Assembly (NCBI GenBank): GCA_902495325.1
Contig: CABUWK010000005.1
Coordinates: 1 to 64,000 of the forward strand
Direction: 5' to 3'
DNA: 64,000 nt
Source of the DNA: an uncultured Acidiphilium sp.
GTDB lineage: Bacteria; Bacillota; Clostridia; Christensenellales; Borkfalkiaceae
Shown here: positions 59,634-64,000 of the stretch, one piece after another
Position numbering within the stretch: position 1 is the first letter of the stretch
Layout of the letters: each line of letters opens with the position of its first letter
Position numbers and translations under genes: made by a program
The notes under the pieces: generated by a model
What the model saw: only the letters and a program-made list of their open reading frames with translations
Database searches by the model: none
Told to the model about the DNA's origin: nothing

Positions 59634-60086
59634 ATGGATCCCTGGAAAATCGTTGCGGTGTGCGCCGCCATTCTCCTTCTTTTCGTTCTGATCGGCGTGA
59701 TCCGGAAAAAGGCGAAATGGTCGTTGCGGCTTGCCGAAAAAAAGAGCGGGGAAGAATTTGAGCGGTTTGTTGCCCGCGTTTTCGTTGCAAACGGTTATCG
59801 GTGTGAATTTACAAAAGCGAGCGGTGATCAGGGGATCGATCTTCTTCTGAAACGCCATTTCAGAAAGATCGGGATCCAGGTGAAGTGTTATTCTTATCCC
59901 GTCGGCAATGCCGCCGTTCAGGAAGCCGTTGCCGGGAAAAAGTATTATAAAACGGATAAAGTCGCCGTGGTCACAAACAATCGTTTTACGAAGTCGGCGA
60001 TTGCTTTAGCGGAAGCGAACGATGTGGAACTGATCGACCGCGACGGGCTTCTCATTCTGATTGAAAACGCAAAAAAGAAAAGGTAA
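59634..60086 (+). CDS. Membrane-anchored Mrr-like restriction endonuclease fold protein
   Basis: A 150-residue protein. One N-terminal transmembrane helix (about 5-23, IVAVCAAILLLFVLIGVI) is followed by a Mrr_cat-type nuclease core. The residues FERFVARVFVANGYRCEFT, then GDQGIDLLL and IQVKCYSY give the D...QxK catalytic set, and LAEANDVELIDRDGLL closes the fold. Such proteins occur widely in Bacillota and may cut modified or foreign DNA; the role is unproven. It is co-transcribed with the DUF2156-GNAT gene. Confidence 0.8.
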   Translation: MDPWKIVAVCAAILLLFVLIGVIRKKAKWSLRLAEKKSGEEFERFVARVFVANGYRCEFTKASGDQGIDLLLKRHFRKIGIQVKCYSYPVGNAAVQEAVAGKKYYKTDKVAVVTNNRFTKSAIALAEANDVELIDRDGLLILIENAKKKR

Positions 60087-60120
60087 ATGGCTTATAGCTT
60101 AACTTATAAAGGTGTTTCAC

Positions 60121-61260
60121 ATGAAAATAGCGATCGATATCGACGATACCCTTACCGACTCCGTTGATTATTTCCGCCCGTTTGTGGCAGAGTATTTCGG
60201 CGTGACGACAGGGGAGCTGAAAAAAAGAAATATTTCGTATGCGAACCTTCCCGAAGAGTGGAAACCGCGTGAACTCGCCTTTTACAGGGCTTATTTCGAT
60301 CGTGTGGTGCCCGAAACGACGTTCAAACCCTTTGCTGCGAAAGCGACAGAAAAATTAAAAAACGAAGGGCATGAAATTCTGATCGTTACCGCCCGTACGA
60401 CCGATTTTTATACCGATCCTTACGCCACGACGAGACGGGAACTCGAAAACGGAAAAATCGTTTACGATAAATTGTATTGCGCGATGGATAAAGCGGAAGT
60501 GTGCGCCGCGGAAGGAGTGTCCCTGATGTTCGACGATATGCCGCACAACTGCGATGCCGTCGGCGAAAAAGGGATCCCTGCCGTGCTTTTCACAAGCAGC
60601 GTAAACCGCGACCTTGAAACGGAGAAATGCCGTGTAGCCGACTGGAACGAAGCCTTTGCCATGGTTTCGTTTGTGAAACGTGGATATCCGGACAGACGGG
60701 TTGCGGAAAGTCTTCTTTTCTCGGCAGAGAAAGTCAATCCCGGTCAGTGGGGCAACCATTGCAGGGTTGCGGCGGCGTGTGCGGAAAAAATTGCCCGCGC
60801 TTGCGGTATGGATGAAGAAAAGGCGTACGTTCTCGGGCTTTTGCATGATATCGGAAGGCGTTTTCTTGTGCGCGATCTCGGGCATATATACAACGGCTAC
60901 CGGTATATGAAAAGGCTCGGTTTCGGAGAGGTTGCGAAAGTTTGCCTGACCCATTCTTTTCCGACAAAAAATTTCGGGTGTTATCTCGGCGAAATCGATA
61001 TTCCTGCAGAAGATGCGGAGCGGGTACGAAACCTATTGGCAAATTCCGCATATAATGATTACGACCGCCTGATCGCTTTGTGCGACGCGCTTGCCGGATG
61101 CGACGGCGTTGTGAATATCGAGGAGAGAATGGCGGACGTGAAACGGCGTTACGGCAACTATCCCGAAGAACAATGGAACGGAAATTTATCTTTGAAGGAT
61201 TATTTCGAGAAAAAGGCGGGGCTTTCTCCGGACGGCATTTATGCCCTTTGCGGGAAGTAA
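60121..61260 (+). CDS. HAD 5'-nucleotidase-like / HD-domain fusion
   Basis: A 379-residue protein. Residues 1-185 are a HAD phosphatase of the 5'(3')-deoxyribonucleotidase type: IAIDIDDTLTDS carries the nucleophilic Asp, IVTARTTDF motif II, and FDDMPHNCD the metal-binding acidic pair. Residues 195-375 are an HD domain (NHCRVAAACAEKIAR, LLHDIGRR). Each half alone is common, but the fusion is unusual. It probably dephosphorylates nucleotides or other small phosphates, with the HD part a phosphohydrolase. ATG 60121 is preferred to GTG 60112 because AAAGGTG is correctly spaced. The start overlaps a parS-like sequence. Confidence 0.8.
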   Translation: MKIAIDIDDTLTDSVDYFRPFVAEYFGVTTGELKKRNISYANLPEEWKPRELAFYRAYFDRVVPETTFKPFAAKATEKLKNEGHEILIVTARTTDFYTDPYATTRRELENGKIVYDKLYCAMDKAEVCAAEGVSLMFDDMPHNCDAVGEKGIPAVLFTSSVNRDLETEKCRVADWNEAFAMVSFVKRGYPDRRVAESLLFSAEKVNPGQWGNHCRVAAACAEKIARACGMDEEKAYVLGLLHDIGRRFLVRDLGHIYNGYRYMKRLGFGEVAKVCLTHSFPTKNFGCYLGEIDIPAEDAERVRNLLANSAYNDYDRLIALCDALAGCDGVVNIEERMADVKRRYGNYPEEQWNGNLSLKDYFEKKAGLSPDGIYALCGK

Positions 61261-61293
61261 GGATTCTGCCGAATCGATAAAGGAGATTTTGTT

Positions 61294-61830
61294 ATGAATA
61301 TTACGGTGTATCTCGGGGCGAACGAGGGGAACGATCCGGAATTTCGTTCTGCCGTCGCGGCGTTGGGAAAATGGATCGGCGAAAGCGGAAACGATCTCGT
61401 TTACGGCGGCTCCAAGTCGGGACTTATGGGCGTTCTTGCCGAAAGCGTTTTAAAGGCGGGCGGAAAAGTGACGGGGGTGGAACCTCGCTTTTTCGTGGAC
61501 GCCGGCTATGTTTACGATGACGTTACAAAGCTGATCGTTACGGAAGATATGTCCGAAAGAAAGAAGAAAATGATCGAACTCGGGCAGGCTTTCATTGCTT
61601 TCCCGGGCGGAACGGGAACGCTCGAAGAGATCGCGGAAGTTATGTCGAAGGTTTCTCTCGGACATCTCGACGCTCCCTGTATTCTTTATGATCTGGACGG
61701 GTTTTACACGGGTTTAAAAACCCTTCTCTGCCACATGATCGAAACCGGGCTTTCGTCCGAAGAAAAGCAGAAAGGGATCAGCTTTGCGTCCGATCTTGAG
61801 GAGGTAAAAAAGATCATAAAAGGTCGCTGA
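61294..61830 (+). CDS. LOG family protein (cytokinin riboside 5'-monophosphate phosphoribohydrolase-like)
   Basis: A 178-residue Rossmann-fold protein with the family signatures LVYGGSKSGLMGVLAE, EDMSERKKKMIELGQAFIA and PGGTGTLEEI. Members release the base from nucleoside 5'-monophosphates. It follows the HAD-HD gene by 33 bases, so both may act in nucleotide salvage. Ribosome binding site AAAGGAG. Confidence 0.9.
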   Translation: MNITVYLGANEGNDPEFRSAVAALGKWIGESGNDLVYGGSKSGLMGVLAESVLKAGGKVTGVEPRFFVDAGYVYDDVTKLIVTEDMSERKKKMIELGQAFIAFPGGTGTLEEIAEVMSKVSLGHLDAPCILYDLDGFYTGLKTLLCHMIETGLSSEEKQKGISFASDLEEVKKIIKGR

Positions 61831-61968
61831 TCGGTTTATGCCGCCCCGGATCTATCGGCCTTTCGGTTCATACCGATCGATGCTTTTTTCGCGCCTGGAT
61901 CGGGTAACTGTCGGAAAATGCGGCGTTTCGGCAAGGTTTGTTTTCGTTCGGAGCTATAAGAAAAACGC

Positions 61969-61996
61969 TTCCTTTTTGTATGGAAGCGTTTTGTTT
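61969..61996. terminator. Bidirectional terminator
   Basis: The stem AAAACGCTTCC/GGAAGCGTTTT lies between convergent LOG and HTH genes, with T-rich flanks on both strands. Confidence 0.85.
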
Positions 61997-62007
61997 TAAA
62001 GTTGTTT

Positions 62008-62241
62008 TCAGGCTGTCGTGCCGTCTGCTGCCTGTGTGCTTGTCAGACGATATATTCCGTCTGTCTCTTGTAACGAAAAATCGTTTGCGCGATCGGTCGC
62101 GCTTATATAATCCGAAACGTTTTTCATGTAGCGGTAAAACGTTCTTTCGGAAATATTCTCCCTTTCGCAAAATTCTTTGCGGGTTACTTCTTTTCCGCTG
62201 ACCAGCGAGTCGTAAATCGATAGGACTAAAAATGTTTTCAT
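62008..62241 (-). CDS. Small helix-turn-helix protein
   Basis: A 77-residue protein whose centre (VTRKEFCERENISERTFYRYMKNVSDYI) looks like the HTH_11/DeoR-type domain at the N-terminus of WYL-family regulators, here without any WYL domain. It could be a stand-alone regulator or a remnant. The ribosome binding site is weak. It is divergent from the XRE gene at 62438 and the roughly 200-base gap between them probably carries both promoters. Confidence 0.55.
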   Translation of the reverse strand: MKTFLVLSIYDSLVSGKEVTRKEFCERENISERTFYRYMKNVSDYISATDRANDFSLQETDGIYRLTSTQAADGTTA

Positions 62242-62329
62242 AATAAAACAAAGAAAGTTTTCGGTAATTGCCCTGCTCTTTTGTAACCTTCTTTCTTCTC
62301 CCCTTATTTACTTGTTGTGCCCCTTCCTC

Positions 62330-62400
62330 CGGATCGCAGGAAAAGTCAATAATCAGTATACTAAAGTATTCTTTGTTTGTCAAGTATTTTTTATATAATA
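62330..62400. promoter_or_regulatory. Promoter/operator region between divergent HTH genes
   Basis: A plus-strand TATAAT-like box lies at about 62392-62397 with TTTGTT about 16 bases before it. Repeated AGTATACT and AAGTATT stretches (62355-62375) could be operator half-sites for one of the two HTH proteins. Confidence 0.4.
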
Positions 62401-62437
62401 GTAAAGCAGTAGTTTACCGGAACGGAGCTTTATTTTT

Positions 62438-62725
62438 ATGTTGAATGACAGAATAAAAGAATTGCGTCAGGCAAAAAGAATGACGCAGGTGGATCTTGCG
62501 AAAAGCCTCGGCTTAACGAAACAGTGCGTAAGCAATTGGGAAAACGATAACGTTCTTCCGTCTGTGGAAATGCTGTCGCGGATCGCCGATTTTTTCGGGG
62601 TAAGTACCGATTATCTCTTGTGCCGCGATGACGGGCAAACGTTGGACGTGAATGGTCTTTCCCCCGACGAGATCGCACATCTGCAGGAAATCGTAAACGA
62701 TCTGAAAAACAGGAAACGGGGGTAA
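62438..62725 (+). CDS. XRE-family transcriptional regulator
   Basis: A 95-residue phage-repressor-like regulator. Residues 1-60 are the XRE domain (RIKELRQAKRMTQVDLAKSLGLTKQCVSNWENDNVLPS) and the C-terminus is a short acidic/helical tail (LSPDEIAHLQEIVNDL). It is probably autoregulated through the upstream repeats. A TATAAGYCGATTA copy follows its stop at 62735-62748. Confidence 0.85.
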   Translation: MLNDRIKELRQAKRMTQVDLAKSLGLTKQCVSNWENDNVLPSVEMLSRIADFFGVSTDYLLCRDDGQTLDVNGLSPDEIAHLQEIVNDLKNRKRG

Positions 62726-62770
62726 ATGTCTGCCTATAAGTCGATTATTGTTAAATAACCGATAAATGGG

Positions 62771-62799
62771 TTGACATTTCTTCCGCTGTGTAGTATAAT
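62771..62799 (+). promoter_or_regulatory. Consensus promoter of the histidine phosphatase gene
   Basis: TTGACA at 62771-62776 and TATAAT at 62794-62799 with a 17-base spacer. It excludes any start codon at 62771. Confidence 0.85.
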
Positions 62800-62827
62800 A
62801 AAGGGAAGAATGTATCGCGGAGAAATC

Positions 62828-63469
62828 ATGACAACTCTTTTATTGGTGCGCCACGGCTACAGCCTGTCGAACGAAAGCGGAACGTTTACCGGTCAGACGG
62901 ACGTTCCCTTGACGGAAGAAGGTGTCAGGCAGGCGGAACTTACGGCGCGTTATCTTGCGGGTAATTATCAGGTGGATAGAATTTTATCCGGAGATCTTAT
63001 CCGAACCGTTCAGACGGCAAAGCCGTTATCGGAATTAACGAAACTCCCGGTTCTGAAAGAAAAAGGACTTCGGGAAATTTACGGCGGAAAATGGGAAGGG
63101 AAGAGGGCGGAAGAAATATCTTCTCTTTATCCCGCCGATTACGAAAGGTGGAAAAACGACGTCGGGAATAGTTGCCCGACAGGCGGAGAAAGCGTGAAAG
63201 AAGTTCAGGTTCGCGCCGTGGCGGAAATCGAACGGATTGCTTTCGAAAACGAAGGGAAAACGGTCGCCGTGTTCACCCACGCCTGCTTTATCCGCGCGGC
63301 GGAATGTTATTATGAGGGATTGCCTTTGTCCGGAATGAAAAATATTCCGTGGGTCAAAAACGCATCCGTAACGGAGTTGTTTTATGCGGACGGAAAGTTT
63401 TCTTTGGGGAAAATCGGGTGCGCGGAACAGCTGAATACCCTTGTTACCTCTATCCCGAAAGGTTTTTAA
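62828..63469 (+). CDS. Histidine phosphatase family protein (phosphoglycerate mutase-like)
   Basis: A 213-residue enzyme with the phospho-accepting histidine in LLLVRHGYS and the family features SGDLIRTVQTAKPL, LREIYGGKWEGKR and FTHACFIRAA. Members dephosphorylate small phospho-metabolites; the substrate cannot be assigned. The ATG at 62828 has GGAG 6-9 bases upstream. It is followed by an inverse copy of the TATAAGYCGATTA element (63478-63491). Confidence 0.88.
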   Translation: MTTLLLVRHGYSLSNESGTFTGQTDVPLTEEGVRQAELTARYLAGNYQVDRILSGDLIRTVQTAKPLSELTKLPVLKEKGLREIYGGKWEGKRAEEISSLYPADYERWKNDVGNSCPTGGESVKEVQVRAVAEIERIAFENEGKTVAVFTHACFIRAAECYYEGLPLSGMKNIPWVKNASVTELFYADGKFSLGKIGCAEQLNTLVTSIPKGF

Positions 63470-63635
63470 ATTGTTTGTTAATCGGCTTATAGGGTGATTA
63501 ATAACGGTATTTTTGAAATAAAAAAGCAACCGGGCAGATAACGGAAGGGGTGTCCTTATCCGGTGTGCAGGAGCGTGGTTTATTTTTCTTTTTTCCGGCA
63601 TGGAAAAACAAAACGGAATGTCTGTCTCAAAACGC

Positions 63636-63664
63636 TTGCGTTTTTCCTGAAAAAAAGATATAAT
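63636..63664 (+). promoter_or_regulatory. Promoter before the first tRNA-Ser half
   Basis: TTGCGT at 63636-63641 and TATAAT at 63659-63664 with a 17-base spacer, about 40 bases upstream of the tRNA-Ser 5' half. Confidence 0.65.
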
Positions 63665-63702
63665 AAATTAAGGTTTGTAAAGCCGACCGCTTTGCAAAAA
63701 AA

Positions 63703-63799
63703 CGGAGGCTTATCGAAGCGGTCATAACGAGGCGGTCTTGAAAAACTCTCGTTTCTGTCACTGCAAAATCATGAAAACCCTTGATTTTATTGAGTTTTT
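63703..63799 (+). repeat. tRNA-Ser 5' half plus attachment-like sequence, copy 1
   Basis: From 63704 GGAGGCTTATCGAAGCGGTC and onward match the acceptor strand, D-arm and anticodon loop (TGA at 63739-63741) of a tRNA-Ser. The 3' anticodon stem, variable arm, T-arm and acceptor end are missing. Instead the sequence continues with an unrelated stretch conserved in copy 2, 191 bases downstream. AACGAG (63726-63731) and CTCGTT (63748-63753) form an inverted repeat around the anticodon loop, as at a tyrosine recombinase core site. Confidence 0.7.
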
Positions 63800-63856
63800 T
63801 GGGTGTTCCTCTGCACTTTGCGAGAAGCGTTTCTCGCAGTTTTCTCGCAATTTTCC

Positions 63857-63885
63857 TTGACTTGGATTGCGATTTTTGATAAAAT
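63857..63885 (+). promoter_or_regulatory. Promoter before the second tRNA-Ser half
   Basis: TTGACT at 63857-63862 and TAAAAT at 63880-63885 with a 17-base spacer, 9 bases upstream of the second tRNA-Ser half. A hairpin TGCGAGAA/TTCTCGCA lies just upstream at about 63819-63838. Confidence 0.65.
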
Positions 63886-63893
63886 TGAATACA

Positions 63894-64000
63894 CGGAGGG
63901 TTATCGAAGTGGTCATAACGAGGCGGTCTTGAAAAACTCTCGTTACTGTCACTGCAAAATCGTGAAAGCCCTTGATTTTATTGGGTTTTTCGTGGGTTCA
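63894..64000 (+). repeat. tRNA-Ser 5' half plus attachment-like sequence, copy 2 (reaches window edge)
   Basis: From 63895 it repeats copy 1 with few changes (GGAGGGTTATCGAAGTGGTC), including the TGA anticodon loop and the AACGAG/CTCGTT arms (63917-63922, 63939-63944). At the very end CGTGGGTTCA resembles the start of a tRNA T-arm, so the 3' half of the tRNA may continue outside the window. Confidence 0.65.

Noticed and set aside
62771..62827. Upstream start for the histidine phosphatase
   Set aside because: The TTG is part of the -35 box TTGACA, so it cannot be in the transcript.
63758..63952. A 64-residue minus-strand frame across the two tRNA-Ser halves
   Set aside because: It runs antisense through tRNA-derived sequence and promoters and has no ribosome binding site.

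Overview
This window is origin-proximal chromosome from a low- to mid-GC Gram-positive anaerobe, most likely a gut-type Clostridia member of the Bacillota (a Christensenellales-like lineage is a guess). Supporting signs are AGGAGG-type ribosome binding sites, frequent TTG/GTG starts, strong sigma-A promoters, BspA-like surface lipoproteins, a B12-independent glycyl radical dehydratase and a CwlD-like amidase. There is no rRNA operon and no CRISPR array.

Left part (1-35 kb). The first 10 kb hold a PduO cobalamin adenosyltransferase, a solute-binding lipoprotein whose signal peptide lies in another frame, a leucine-rich-repeat lipoprotein and a hybrid histidine kinase with a frameshifted N-terminus. 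This block is bracketed by long inverted arrays of hairpin repeats. Next come a phospholipid operon (two PlsC-type acyltransferases and a lipid kinase), a DUF368 carrier-lipid transporter, and a cobalamin-riboswitch operon (DUF4430 lipoprotein plus ECF S component). They are followed by a phosphatase lipoprotein, a tRNA sulfur/t6A modification pair, a MATE transporter, and a cluster of GT8 glycosyltransferases and acyltransferases that includes a GT8-acyltransferase fusion. Mrp and recF, dnaA, mnmG, an XRE-type membrane regulator, DegV and a MarR gene broken by an amber codon follow.

Origin region (34.7-46 kb). dnaA and dnaN are about 10.6 kb apart. Two DnaA-box clusters lie between them: five perfect boxes at 34.7-34.95 kb, and one directly upstream of dnaN that has the DnaA-box/GC-rich/DnaA-trio layout of a basal unwinding region. 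Genes left of this point are mostly on the minus strand and genes right of it mostly on the plus strand, as expected for a replication origin. The classical rpmH-rnpA-yidD-yidC-jag block follows dnaN. YidC carries a large extracytoplasmic insertion and Jag a long Asn/Tyr/Arg/Gly-rich tail.

Right part (45-64 kb). This holds a second LRR lipoprotein, a DUF697 membrane protein, a glycyl radical diol-dehydratase-like enzyme with its activase, six tRNA genes, ftsH, parB, and a run of small metabolic or unknown genes (DUF2156-GNAT, a membrane-anchored Mrr-like nuclease, a HAD-HD fusion, LOG, two HTH regulators, a histidine phosphatase). The window ends in two tandem 5' halves of a tRNA-Ser gene, each with its own promoter and each broken at the anticodon loop. 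This looks like a tyrosine-recombinase attachment region and probably marks the edge of a mobile element beyond the window.

Across the window about 15 copies of a short element (core TATAAGYCGATTA) sit just after stop codons or inside terminator loops. All family assignments come from reading motifs; no database search was run.
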